This document shows positions 12,745-24,879 of a stretch of 64,000 nt of DNA, in pieces; the stretch's first letter is position 1; every line of letters begins with the position of its first letter. A program made the translations under genes and the position numbers. The notes beneath the pieces are model-generated. The model did no database searches. It was not told the origin of the DNA and saw only the letters and a program-made list of their open reading frames with translations. The stretch comes from Loxodes magnus. Taxonomy: Eukaryota; Ciliophora; Karyorelictea; Loxodida; Loxodidae. Location: NCBI GenBank assembly GCA_946699065.1, contig CAMPDV010000448.1, positions 212,168 to 276,167 of the forward strand, given 5' to 3'.

Positions 12745-13720
12745 AATAACCTATTAAATTACTTACATAACTATTATTCTATATGACAACCCAAAAATCA
12801 CATTTAATTAATTAGGTATTGTATACTATGTAAAAATCACTAAGCATTAATATTTATTATTTAGTAATTAGCTTTTAAGTTACTTGAAATAAAATTTAAA
12901 TTATCTTTCTTAGCAGCAACTTATAGAAAGAAACTAATTAATAAAGAAATAAATTTCAAGAAAGTAAAATTAAACTACTATAGACTTAAATTTATTTTAT
13001 TTTCTATTAATTAGAATCTATTATTAAATTAAAAGGCTTATAGTCAGGTAAAAGAATCCTTTTTATTACGAATTTAAATGCTAAATAAGAAAAATAATCT
13101 AAAATAAACAATTTAACTAATTAGGGGCTAAAGAATCTTTCATAGTTGAAGCTAAAAAATTATTAATAAATAAATTTTTTGTTGTAAGTAATCAAGTTTA
13201 GATAATCAACTTATATCTAGCGTAATCTTATCAAGGAGCTTAGTTATGAATGGTATCCTATATTATTAAATTAATTTAATAATATGATTAAGCTTGTATA
13301 GATAAGTTTTAACTATTTATTATAAAATGTTATTTAAGTTTTATAATCAAGAGTATAATATATTTAAATATCTCTTAATAGCAAAACTTCTAATTTTAAA
13401 AAAGTGTCTAAAACTTATTATTTAAAATTAAATTAGTTGTAAGAAAATATAAAGCAGATAATAAGAAATATTAAATACCTTTTAAGCAAAAGTTTTTATA
13501 TCTCTAAGATTTAAAAAGAAATAATCAGGTAAATGTTTCTTCAGAAGCTAATTAAATCTATTTTAAATTAAAATTCTCCAATTTTCTTAAATACGTAATC
13601 AATACATTTTAACTTATTTTTTTAATAAAATGAAAATATTTTTCCATAGTTCAAACATAGAAGATTAATTTTAGCTTTAAGTGTCTCTTCAGTCAAATAC
13701 TTTTTTCAGTCAAGAATAGT
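12745..13720 (-). repeat. R1 dispersed repeat, copy B (uninterrupted)
   Basis: Inverted counterpart of the two blocks at 1745-2022 and 3685-4350, continuous here. Together with copy A it makes a 12-kb region with inverted arms, with R3 left between them. No terminal motif typical of a DNA transposon is visible at its ends, so it may simply be a dispersed repeat family. Confidence 0.75.
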
Positions 13721-13989
13721 ATTGCTTTTCTTGCTTAATGTATTTACTGAGGAGAAATCTAAACTCTACTCGAGACTTCCTATTAAAACCTACTTTGACT
13801 TTCAAACAATTGTTCGATTAGGGATACTGCTTAATTCATTTTTTAAATATTAATGAAATAAGAAAAAAGTTTAAAGAAGTTTCTAGTTTAGTGTCTTATG
13901 ATGGTTTATATTATAGCTTATTTATATAATAAACTACTTTACATTGTAATTTATTCTATGATTTAATTACTTACCATTAATTTCATAAA

Positions 13990-16900
13990 CTTCTATGTTT
14001 ATACAATTAAAGAGATTTTGGTTCAACTTTTAAAACATCAAAGGAGAATTAAGAAGAATCTTTTTATGCCAGAATGAATTATTCTATCACTAGATTTAAA
14101 AAGAAAAATTGAGCAAGTAAGAAGTAATTGATTTGATGATGCCTAATTTAGTAAATAAGATATCCAGAATTTCTAGAACATAGAGAATCTTAGATTTAGT
14201 GTCTAAAATGTAAAAATAAATGGATTATCTAAAGAAAAAAGTAAACTGCTATAATTAAAAACTTAAATGCTAAGTTAAATTTAGGAACTTTGTTAATAAT
14301 AACTTAGAAACAAATTGATATTTCAATAGAAAAACTATCTCACTTAATTTAAGTTTAGTCCCCATGTAAAGATTTAAAAATATTTTAGTTTTGTATCCTT
14401 TTAGTATTTCCTTTTATTATCAAAGAAACAAATTTTCTAATATTAAATAAATGTGAACTATTTAATTTTAAGCTTAGTTTACATAATTATTGCTAAATTT
14501 TTTAGCTTAATAGCAAATTAATTTATTCATGCCTATATTTTTAATACCATTTTAGCTTCTATTAAGCTTCGTAAAGATTAAAAAATATAATTATGATGTC
14601 GCTTATCACTCAGAGAATTAAGGTTTAAATTCCCTTCTCTTTTGATAGTCTAAAAAACCTTTTCCCTTATCAGTCTTATTTTTTGTTTTATTCATTAATC
14701 AAACTTGCTAGAAAGCAAACTTTTTAGATTTATAAGTCTTTTTATCCTTTCAGGTAACTTTTAGTTTAATTTAGATAAAGCCTATTAAAACTCTTTATCT
14801 TTCCTTTTAAACTTTTAATATATTATTTAAAAAATATCTAGATAACCATTTAATTACTAGGATAGTTATAAATGAGTAGTAGTATAATCCTATTTTATAG
14901 AAAAAGTATAGAGATATAATAAATAGCTTAGCTTTAACTACTTTAAATAAGCAGTTTACTTAACTACTTTATAGTAATATAATAAGTCTATTAAATATAG
15001 CTATACTTATAATTAGCACCTAGTTTAATAGTAGTTATATCATTTAATATAGGTACTTAGTTTTATCATTTAGCTATTTAGTTTTTTATATAGCTGCTAA
15101 TTAGATATTTTAAAGGAATAACACTTTAGATAAATTACTTAATTAGGAAATTAGTAGATTACTAGAACTTGGAAAAAAGTAACTTTAATGCTTTGAAAGG
15201 TAAGCTTTATATGAGCAGAGTAGTAGTGTAGATAAAATTGGACTAACTAGAATTTTTAAGATAGCGAATAATATTTAAATGCAAGAGCATAGAGCTACGG
15301 AACTAAAAATTAAGTTGGAAAATATTAGAAAATAATCAAAACAGAAAGTAAATCCTCATTCTTCTGATGCTTCTATATTACCTAGTTTTGCAAATTTTGA
15401 AGAAGTTAAGAAAAGAAAAGCAAATATTTACTTTTAGTAATGCTTTAAAAGAGCAAGCTAATCTTTTAAGAAATTAATAAGTTAAAAGGATTAAAAGTTT
15501 ATAACTCCTAGGCTAATTAGTTTGCTATTTAATAATTATTTATTCTACTACTTTGCCAAAAACTTTTTTTAGTAGAAGATCTTGAACTACTTTTTGATTT
15601 AGAGTAGCATGAGATACCTATACAAAATAAAAAAATCAAGTACTTAAAAAGCTTTGCTCCTCATATGAAAAGTAAGTGAACGAATTAAAAAAGAATCTTA
15701 AAGTTAGAAATCCTGGATGGAAAAAAAACAATCAAAATTAGCTAAACTTGAAATAATTGATTCCATGCTACGTACAATAACAAGCTTAGAATAAATAATC
15801 AAAAGAAAGAAGGTAGTTAAATCTTAATTGGTTGAAATAACCTAAAAACTTTAAAGAAATCCCTAGCTAGATCTAAGAACTTGAAAAGTATTCATGAGGA
15901 ATTGTATCTAGCTTGGTAAAGATTGGAGTCTACGGTATTAAGTAATTTCCATTGCATATAAATTTCTGCTTGCTGAAATAGAGTTGTAGAATATTTCCTT
16001 TTGCTAATTTAGAACCAGTTTAAAGAGAACGGTACAACAGGAATTTAGCTATCTAAAGCATTTTAGTAAATCATTAACTAGCTGTGGTTAAATCTATTAA
16101 GGAATGGCTCAAAAAAATGATCTAATAACTTATCCTATACAACTTTATAAAATATTTTAGGTGCTGTTTTGGAACTCTGATTTAAAGACGAGGTTAGAAA
16201 GATATTTTAGACTAACTCAATGAAGTTTTAAGCAATAAGTATATAAATGAAGTTTAGCAAAATCTACCGGTTATAATTAGTCATTTTGGAGTTAACCGAT
16301 TTTAGTGCTTCATTTAATCTATAAAGAAATGGAGAAAACAAAACTGCATTAGATAAACTTTGGCACTTAAAATTATTTTGATATGGCTTCGAAGTAATTA
16401 GCCAAAACTTTAAATAACAAAAAAATTAAAATTCTTTGAAAAGAAGGAAGGTAAAAGTCTGAGTGCTACTCCCTTAATTTTTTAAAAAGGAAATATCATT
16501 TAAGACAAAGAAAATATTCTCCTTTAAAGCATAGAATAATAAATGAATCATGTTGAAGATAAAAATACTGTCAGAGTGATAATTTAAAGCTGATTTAAAA
16601 ACCTAATTTAAAGCCGACAACAAAATAATAATTTAAAAGTTATAAAATACTTAGCATTGATAAAGAAAGTGCTAATTATGGAGCTAAGAAGTTTCTTGCA
16701 ATTATGAAATAATGCTAGAATCTTTAGAAAAACAAAAGAATTGAAAACCTGAATATAGGGGACCATTCATTGATCTTTAAGCAAACAGAATAATCTTTAA
16801 AGTTAAGGCACTTAATGAAGTTTATTCTCTGTTTTAAATATTTTCTTCTAACTGAAGTAGCAAAAATTGCAGAATTACTGAAGAAGAGCCTTGATACTAC

Positions 16901-17010
16901 TTAAGAAAATAAAATTACAGACAATTGAGCAGGCTAGAGCAAAATATTGAAAAATAAAGTTTTTCAGATAGTTGAAATAATAAAGAGTAAAATGAAGATA
17001 GTCCCTTTAT
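13990..17010 (+). CDS. candidate large hypothetical gene
   Basis: One plus-strand frame is protein-like in two parts. At 14013-14330 it holds a strong coiled coil with leucine/isoleucine heptads (SRTQRILDLVSKMQ). At about 15120-17010 it holds some 620 codons with Asp, Glu, Gly, Ala and scattered Trp, the Trp mostly TGA (for example RTWKVF, LTQWSF). The segment between is more hydrophobic and less convincing, so this may be two genes. No start could be fixed, since no in-frame ATG lies close upstream of the second part. No family recognised. In this code all frames are open, so the call rests on composition and on depletion of TAA/TAG in this frame. Confidence 0.35.
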
Positions 17011-17389
17011 TAAGTAATTACTACCTACTTTAGCTAAAGCATTTTATATAAAAGTTCTCTAGTTATTATTAAAATAAAGTAAATCAATCTTCAATTTTAT
17101 TAAGAGTATTAAATTATCAAATAAAGTAACTTAAATTCAAATTTACCTATAATTAACAAGTTAATGAAATCTAAGTCTAATTTAAAAGAGTTATACCTAT
17201 CTAGTTAATTACTCTAAATAATTTCCCGCGTTTTTTGTAAATTTAATAAAAAGCTACTATGTTTAATATTTAAATTTATCCTAAATTAATAATACAAATA
17301 AGATAAGAGAAAATAATCTTATAATTAATAACTTTGCTTCATAGAATCAAAAAAACTTAAGTTAAAATTAGCAAAATTTAAAATTAAAT

Positions 17390-18090
17390 TTTTATTACAT
17401 GACTACCTCTAGCAATTTAACCTTAACCTTTAATTAAATTACAAATAATAGAATACTTTTGAACATCATCTATTATTATTTTCATTGATTTTACTCTTTT
17501 TAGGATTAATCCTTTGAAAGTTAACCTCTTAAAACCTTTTTCTTTGTCTTTAGTTAAGTAAGTCGTAAATTTAGACTAACCTATTTATTATGTTTTCACT
17601 ACAAATTCTATCACTTCTTTATTTATAGCCTACTTTTTTAGACATTTATAGTTGACTTATCATTGGCATCCGATTATTTTAGAATGTTTTTCATAGCTTT
17701 CATTATGACTTGTTTAACTGTGTTCGATTATTCTTCTACAATCTATAAGTATTAATTCGTTAAGTTGATTAATACTTTTGATATTTGCTTTGATATAAAT
17801 TCCTCTGTTTAAATTTTGGATTAAATGTTGCATTGCATTTGAAGGATAAAATTTATCTAAGCTAGGAGTGTTCTAATTAAATAGGAAATTAAACTTATTA
17901 GTTGTTTGACCATAATGAACGTATCTCTTTTGCTTATATGAGAATTGAATAAATTCCGTAATTTTGCAGAAATAATTTATACTATCTGAATCTCTAGATT
18001 CTTTGTAGCTATATTTTCTTAGTAATTCTTAGTGCTTTAAGTGTGTTTAAAAATATACAGCTTTATAAATAAACCTGCATTTTATATTTT
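17390..18090 (-). CDS. hypothetical protein
   Basis: The minus-strand frame reads about 220 codons with balanced composition. It has an acidic start (ESRDSDS), Cys at spaced positions and a basic C-terminus with IIIDDVQKY. Only about eight Gln are TAA/TAG, while CAA is common, and one Trp is TGA (GCQWQV). The other two frames are richer in TAA/TAG. Start and end are not fixed. It is convergent with the candidate gene ending near 17010. No family recognised. Confidence 0.4.
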
Positions 18091-18939
18091 TGTTCAAAAG
18101 TCTAAATTTATAATGTCTTATGAGTTAATTTAACAGGTAAACATTTCATAAGCTAAAGGTCTTAAAAGTTTAGCTGATTACTTATAAAAGAATAGTAGCT
18201 ACTAGCAGGATATAACTACAATCTTTAAATTTAAATTTAAATATAAATATAAATATCATTAAATTAAAGTTGCATGTATAGTTAATTCCATTTAAATTAA
18301 TACTATTAACTACCTCTATTAAGCCTAAATTATATTATGCAAACATTCATAAAATCAATACCCATTATCACTATTAAAGTTAGCACTCTTTAATGCTTGA
18401 TAATTATTTAAATTAAGGTATGTTAATAATAACCTTTTTAAATAAGCTGTTTTTTATTTGCCATAATTAAGCTTAATCTAATTAAAATTTATTCCTTAAA
18501 ACTTATCTTTTATTTAGGTAAGCAGAAAGCTTAATTGTTTTTTTCTCAAGTATTTTGTTTTTGAGAAGTAAGTTGAAAAATAGGAGTAGATACTTTACTA
18601 CTAAAATCCTGCTTTTTTCTGTTGAGTTAAATTATGAATGGGGATATGGAACGATGAATCTTCCAATCCTTCATAACTTTTCATGAAATAAAAATTAGTT
18701 CCTTGGAAAACTCTATAAATTAAAAATAATATTAGTCAAGGTAAAAGCAACTTAAAGTATTAAATAATTTAGAAGTTATATTTCAACCTGTGTGATGCTT
18801 GTTAGTTTTATTCAAGTTTATAATGCTCTTGATGGTAGTAATAACTTAAAAAATAGCTTCAAAATGAAGAATATATGGAAGCCCAGAAATAAATTTTATT
18901 TTTTATCATAAGATTTCTAATTAAATAAGTTTGCAATTT

Positions 18940-19425
18940 ACTATATTAGTCAATGAGAAGTATTTTCTAAGGTTTTAATATTAAAGTTTAGGAGAAAACT
19001 ATAATCTTTGACTTACCATAGATATAATCTAAATTAAGGAGGTTTATTAGTTTAAAATAAGAATAAAATGCTACGTGCACAATAAATAACACCAAAGAAA
19101 ATACTGTTACTAACTTAGCGAAATTTAAAGAAAGAATAAATAAGATATTTTAAAAAAACTATTTAGGATATATCCAACATAAAGCAGAACAATTTATAGA
19201 AAAATATTCTTTAATTCAAATCTTAATCCTTGGAGAAATAATTAAGAACGCTACATGCAAGACTATAACTATTCAGAATATTAAAGGATGGTGCACTAAT
19301 GAAGGGCTAAACCGCCTAACTAAGCCTAGTAGGAATTCATGACAAACTAATGGAGACAAGCTGATAGAATAGGTCAGATGGCTGACTACTAAGGCTTTAG
19401 CAAAGCTTTTTATCTTTTAACTTTT
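18940..19425 (+). CDS. hypothetical protein, about 150 aa
   Basis: One plus-strand frame is strongly protein-like, with almost no TAA/TAG over its last 80 codons. It contains NTVTNLAKFKERI, LILGEIIKNATCK, GWCTNEGLNRL and DKLIEQVRWLTTKAL. The Trp codons include TGG and one TGA. Local G+C is higher than in the flanks and drops exactly where repeat R2 begins. The general pattern (beta strand, helix, small hydrophobic core) could suit a small nucleic-acid-binding domain, but I cannot assign one. The start is unknown. Confidence 0.45.
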
Positions 19426-19860
19426 TAACTAATTTTATCTTATAATTATTATAATTCATTTAAGCTATTTTAGATTAAAAGTTTTAAAGCTTCCTTCAAT
19501 ATTTCTAAACTTATATAGGAGTTTTAGGTATAAAAGTACCTTAACTAGCTTAAGGAAATTTTAAATAAAGTTTGGCATAAAAATTTATATCTCTCTAATT
19601 ATATTAAATACATAGTACATAAACATAAAACAAATAATAACTCTTTACAATTAAGTTACTAGAAATTCAATATATAAATCAGATTTATATTTGTAGTTCC
19701 TTTTAATAGTTTGATAAGATTAAAATTTTATTTCTATTAATATAGTTTTAAGCATCTTATTCTTACATACCAGTCAAACCTTGTACTAGCTATTAATATT
19801 TTAAGTGTATGATTAAACTAAAAATTAATTAATTAATTTTAACTATAAGGGCTATGGTCA

Positions 19861-19897
19861 TCTTTAATTAGAGGAAACATTTCCTCAAATTAAAGAT
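19861..19897 (-). terminator. 3' terminal hairpin of the retro-insertion
   Basis: An almost perfect inverted repeat (TCTTTAATT, then GAGGAAA, two-base loop, TTTCCTC, AATTAAAGA) about 30 nt from the 3' end of the insertion. A 3' stem-loop close to the end is a common recognition feature of non-LTR retrotransposon RNA. It could instead act in 3'-end formation. Confidence 0.45.
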
Positions 19898-19929
19898 AAT
19901 AAAAGTTTTTATATTCAATACTTAACTGT

Positions 19930-20760
19930 ACATGTCTTCATCTGAATCAATTTCAAAATGAGATAATTCTTCTTTCTCTTTAGTAAGCTCATAGAATTGT
20001 TCTTCCATCTTCTTGTAATTTTTCTCCAGCTTCTCTAAACAAATTCTAAGGTAATTGTTATCCTTTTAAAGCTATTTATTCTGTTACTATTAATTACCAA
20101 GATCCTGTTAGATTAGTGTCACACTTGAATTATCTAATACAAGTTTCTTTCTGTAAATACCTCCAAGGTAGTTACAATATAGCCTCCTCGATGTTCCAAA
20201 TTCTTTGCGGTGCTGCTCAAGCATTCTTCTTCACTTCGGATATTACCCCCAAAAATTTCCAGACTTTTGACAACAATAGCAACGTTTTATTAAGGACTTG
20301 AATTAAAATTTTTATTCTTTTTACGTTTTTTCAATTTCCATCTTATATATTTTTGGTTCGTTTTTTTTGATTGGTAATCGAATTTCTTCTTTAATTTTCT
20401 AATGATTTGCTACTAGGTTTTTTTCTAATAGTTCAAATTAGGAAGTTAAAGCTCCAATTTAAAACTAAGCTTTACTTACCATGCCTTGATCTTCCTTTTT
20501 CGATCTTACAAAAGAACCCGAAGATTCAAGTTTTCCGCCTTCAGGATCTATATTTCGGTATTAATTTTCTCAATTAATGAATAAAGCTAAATAATGTCTT
20601 GCTCATGGGGTTTCTCAAGCTTTTTCAGTTTGCTCGAAAATTAAGTATTTCCAATCCTTAACAGAAGTAGATTTATCTTTTTTGAATTCTTGGTTCTTGT
20701 TAGTTAACTGAGATTTAAGATTGATCTTTAAGATTAGAATTCAAGGTTTAGATTCCCGGT
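19930..20760 (-). CDS. ORF1/Gag-like protein, 5'-truncated, degenerate zinc knuckle
   Basis: A continuous minus-strand frame of about 275 codons within the insertion. The order is: Trp-rich start (KAWETPWARHYLALF, two Trp as TGA), acidic/Ser patch (GGKLESSGSF), coiled coil with basic end, zinc-knuckle remnant CYCCQKSGNFWGQY (the expected His is Asn and the last Cys is Tyr), then LGGIYRKKL and a second acidic coiled coil ending DSDEDMYS. Homologous to the genes at 739-1701 and 49056-49859 and to the LINE ORF1 at 21.3-21.8 kb. The stretch AACTACCTTGGA (20178 region, minus) is near-identical to the LINE at 21759. An upstream ATG is absent. Confidence 0.6.
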
Positions 20761-21269
20761 TTTTTTTCATTTTTAAAAATATTGATTTAAACTAAAAATT
20801 AATTATAATAGATTTATGTATAAATAAACACCTTTTCTTGCTAAATATCCATTTAAAGATTTAATTATATAATTAGATTAGTCTAGCTTTAACATACACT
20901 ACTATTTTATAATAATACTTATTTTTATCATTAATAACTTCTCAAAATGGTATATAATCCTAGAATTTAATTTTAAACTATATCTGAAAAAATCAAATAT
21001 TTATAAGGAAATATTTAACTAAATATGTACCAGTTAGAGAATAGGAAATTTAATTTGGAAAAAATAAAGAATTTATATGGTCTTTCTAGAATTAAACTGT
21101 ACTATTTTTTACTATTTTCATTATTTCTTATATATCTTTTTATTATACCCTTAAGCAAAATTCTAACAAAGGTTTATATATCTCCCACTCAAAATTATTT
21201 TGACTATCTTAATTAAAATTAGATATATACACTCATAAAAGCTTTTAATTGTATTTTCAACTTGGCGAG

Positions 21270-23308
21270 ATGAGCATGGAACAGCTCATCTAAGTTGTAC
21301 TAAAACTCCAGGAAGAGGTCAAAAGACTAAAGAAGGAGAACGGTGAGCTGATGGAGAATCTGAGCAACCAAGATGAAATCGAATCAAGACCTGTGTCCTA
21401 AGAAAGAGAATTAAGTGCCTTTTGGAACATATCACAGAGTCAGAACTACTAATCCTAAAGTCAGCAATAGAAACAGACGGAGCTGGGCAACAAACTTGGA
21501 GAATAGAAGAGAAAATGCAACAGCAAATGAAATTTAATGAGCAAAGAAGTGTTCCAATGATGATAGAGGTAATTGACAAGAAGAAAACTAAGCCAATCAA
21601 AGTAGTTAAAAAGTGCTACTATTGTAACACCTATGAAGAAGATGTGAGTAATTCCTAAACTTTAAGAACCAGTATTGGAGAAAATAAAGGAAATAGCAAG
21701 CGTAGCAAAAGAAAAAGAGATGACTACAACAAAAGAAAATTAGAGAGAGACTATTCATGAACTACCTTGGAAATATTTATAGGAAGAAACCTTTGTTGAA
21801 CGGAAGATATAGTTAGAGACAACAAGAACATGTGGGTTTTTTGAGGAGTAGAGACTTATAAACTTTTTTTTAATCCCGGAGAATTCTGGGACAGGCATGA
21901 AGAGGTAAAAATCCTCGAAAATTGCCAAACTTAACTATTTTAATAATAATGATTTCTTAGATGAAAATAATTCAGAAAACCCGAGCAAAACTTGAAAGGG
22001 GAATATAAAAATAATTAAAATAGTGAAAGTATGCTTCATGGACATTAGTAAACGAAAATTTTATGCAGAATATTAAAGGAAGCTGAGAGGAGCTCTATAA
22101 AAGTGGAGCAATAGATTGCTAGACTCATAAAAAGCATATAAAAAATATAGGTTTAAAAATAAGATTTAGTGTACTGAATAAAAAATTTCTCCTAATGAAA
22201 AGCTACAGGACCTGATGGAATATAAATAGGAACAATAAGATCTGGAAGGAATAAGCTTGCTAACCTAACCACAATATTGACATAAAAATAATAAATCTTG
22301 AGTTATGCCAAGCATAATTAAAGAATCTTTAATTATACTACTTCATAAAATGGCAGAGTTGAAGACACTATGAATTATAGGTCGATTTCTCTTTAAATCA
22401 TATAATAAAATTCAAATATCTCTAATTATTTGGATAAATAAATTCATACTTGAGGATGTGTGTCGATAAATCATAATATTGCTTCAAGCAAGTTAAATCA
22501 TACTCATAGCAAATCTTCAATCTAAGAACTGCACAAAGAATGATTTTAGCAAAATAATCAAGAGACAGCAACAATACTTATTGATATTAAAAAAATATTT
22601 GATTCAGTAATAAAAGAAGAAATATGAAAGATAATAAATGAAATTGAAGTATCTGAGCAAATAATCAGGCTCATTGTGGATTGTGCAGTGAAGAATTCAT
22701 AAAGTTAAAAATAAAAGATTTAATATCATAATAGTTTTAAACGGAGAAAGGAGTTAAACAAGGTAGCACCTATTCCTCAATGTAATTCAAAATTATAATA
22801 AATAAACTTCTCAACTAACTAAAATAAAATAAAATAAAGTAGAAAAATCATAAACATGAATCAGAATAATATATAAAGAAAAGATATATGAGAGCACTAG
22901 CATATGCAAATGAAATTTTAGTGATGGTATGTCAAGACTAAATACAAGAGATGATTGAAACAATACAACAGTTGTCTTAATAATATAATATGAAAATTGC
23001 AGATAAGACATAGTAAATGTTATGAAATGGAAAGACAATATTAAAGCAAATAAATAATATATATAAATGAAATGACAACAGAAAGAATGAAGGGATGTGA
23101 ATATTTAGGACACTGAATTCAAGAAAGTATTTTTTCAAAAAGCATCTACAATCAGGTTAATTGAATGTAAAAAAGCGTAAGTATGAATGTAGAAATGTGG
23201 AAATTAATTTTGCTCATAAAAGAAAAATGATATAAATACTTATTTTATTTTAGCTTTCCTTTTAGAACATTAAATATTATTTTCTTTGTCTATTAAATCA
23301 CAAAATGA
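21270..23308 (+). pseudogene. non-LTR (LINE) retrotransposon, ORF1 plus reverse transcriptase, decayed
   Basis: ORF1 begins at ATG 21270 with a coiled coil (MEQLIQVVLKLQEEVKR). It continues after a frameshift near 21420 to a CX2C remnant (KKCYYC) and NYLGNIYRKK. The reverse transcriptase follows: the KATGPDGI motif (near 22198), NYRSISL (near 22372), motif A ILIDIKKIFDSV (near 22577), motif B GVKQGSTYSSM (near 22752), and motif C, which reads YANEIL (near 22901) where active enzymes have YADD. A YLGHWIQE motif follows after another frameshift near 23080. Trp appears as TGA at expected places (EEIWKII after motif A). At least three frameshifts and both catalytic Asp changed make it inactive. 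No endonuclease domain was recognised. Confidence 0.75.
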
Positions 23309-24879
23309 TAAATATAAAATTATTAATTTCTAAATAAAATTATAATTGGCGGCTTAATTTTGAAGAATGAGAGATAAATATTTGGAAATAATAAAGAAAA
23401 CTAAACGAAAAAGTTTATTGTTGATGTCTAGAATTTTCAGATTTCAGTTACTTCTATCTTATCAAAATGAAGCTAAAAATAAACATTAAATAAGAAAAAT
23501 TATAATTAAACTGAGAAAGAATGAATATTCATTCTTATAGGAAAGTTATTTGATCTTTTAATCTAAAAACAATAGTAAAATAAAATTCTTTGGTAGTTGT
23601 ATTTCATTATAAACAGGTGTCTTAAGAATTAAATAGAATTATTTTATAAATATTAAAAGGATTGGACTAATTGCTCAATCACTAGTCAAAAAAATTAGCA
23701 GAATTAATTATATAAAAATATGAGGTGCTTCTGACTTTTTTAGAAAAACTGGAATTAAATTAAATAAGCACAATATATAAGTCAAATTGGAATTGATATT
23801 AATTCTGTTAGATTTTGTAAATCTATTAACTCTATCAAAGTAATTATATTATATTATATTATATTTTAAACATAAAGATGAAAATTCGAAATTATAGAAA
23901 ACGAATATATTCGTTATGAAGTAGATTTAATTTAATTTAAATTTATTTTATTCTAATATTATATGCATATAAACATATGTTCTTATTAAAGTTCTAAGTA
24001 AAAGTCTACGGATTTAAGTATAATTAGTTGTTTATTATTTTTCATTACAAAAAATCAAGTTAATTTGAAAAACTCATATGCTTTCATAATATCCCTTACT
24101 TTTAAAATTTAATGATTTAAAAACTTCTTCTATCTTTTGCTTAACTTATTATGAGAATTAATTCTTAAATTCTTAATATATTACAATAATTTTTATCTAA
24201 TTTTACATGAGATTTCATACTAATAATTATCTAATTCAAATGAAATTCAAATTGATAATAGATAACTAATATCTATACTTTTAATTAAGCTTGCTTAGCT
24301 TCAAGTTCTATGCTAAATTTTAATTAGCAAACTATGATATTTATCTTCTGATTGCTGCTTTATTTTTTAAAAGTACAAGTATTATAAAAAATAAAAGATC
24401 TTTGGATATTTCTATGTTTGTAAGATACATTTATCATATTAATTTTAATTAACTGTGAGAAGTTGAATTAAGAATGTCATCTTTACTTTATTTGTTTATT
24501 AAAACATATTTTATTATATAAATAATTGTTTCCAATATATTTTCATTTAAATTATCTTAAGAAACTTCATTTAGTTATATTTAAAATTTTTATATCAATT
24601 TTATCTTTTAATTATAGGATGATAACAGTAATACATACCAACTTTCTTAATTTTAATTAAATTAGTCTTTTTATAATTTCACAGATTAACAAAAAGAAAA
24701 CAATAGTTTTGTTTAAGATTGTTATTGCTAAATATTGACTTGCTTTATCTCTTTTAAATTTTAAATTTTTTATATAGTTTTAATTTTATAAAGCTTTAGA
24801 TTATATCAGATTATAACTAATAATAAATAATTAATTAATTAATTAACTTGGATCTTCTATTATTAGGCTATCCACTGAT
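23309..24879. other. AT-rich stretch, no gene recognised
   Basis: No motif seen. A short ATATT microsatellite lies near 23845-23868. Palindromic TTAATTAATT runs occur near 24825-24845. Confidence 0.5.

Larger units (their letters stand above)
19832..20786 (-). mobile_element. ORF1-only retro-insertion with 19-bp target duplication
   Basis: The 19-bp direct repeat starting TTAAACTAAAAA lies at 19813-19831 and 20787-20805. The other R2 copy (about 57515-57545) has the same site once, without the insert. This is direct evidence of insertion with target-site duplication. On the minus strand the insert encodes an ORF1-like protein from its first bases with no ATG, which suggests 5' truncation. 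It ends with a hairpin at 19861-19897. No reverse transcriptase is present. Long, variable target duplications and 5' truncation are typical of non-LTR retrotransposition. It resembles in design the ORF1-only HAL1 elements of mammals (analogy only). Confidence 0.75.
19430..20965 (+). repeat. R2 dispersed repeat, copy A (filled site)
   Basis: 19430-19831 and 20787-20965 match the continuous region 57990-57370 in inverted orientation. The 955 bp in between are a later insertion (see next entry). Landmarks: TTAATATAGTTTTAAG near 19736 against its reverse complement near 57595, and the block 20850-20950 against 57395-57475. Confidence 0.8.

Noticed and set aside
14600..14650. tRNA T-arm-like word GGTTTAAATTCCC
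   Set aside because: There is no acceptor or anticodon stem around it.
21319..21600. 93-codon minus-strand frame across the LINE ORF1
   Set aside because: It is antisense to the coiled-coil ORF1 and has no motif of its own.
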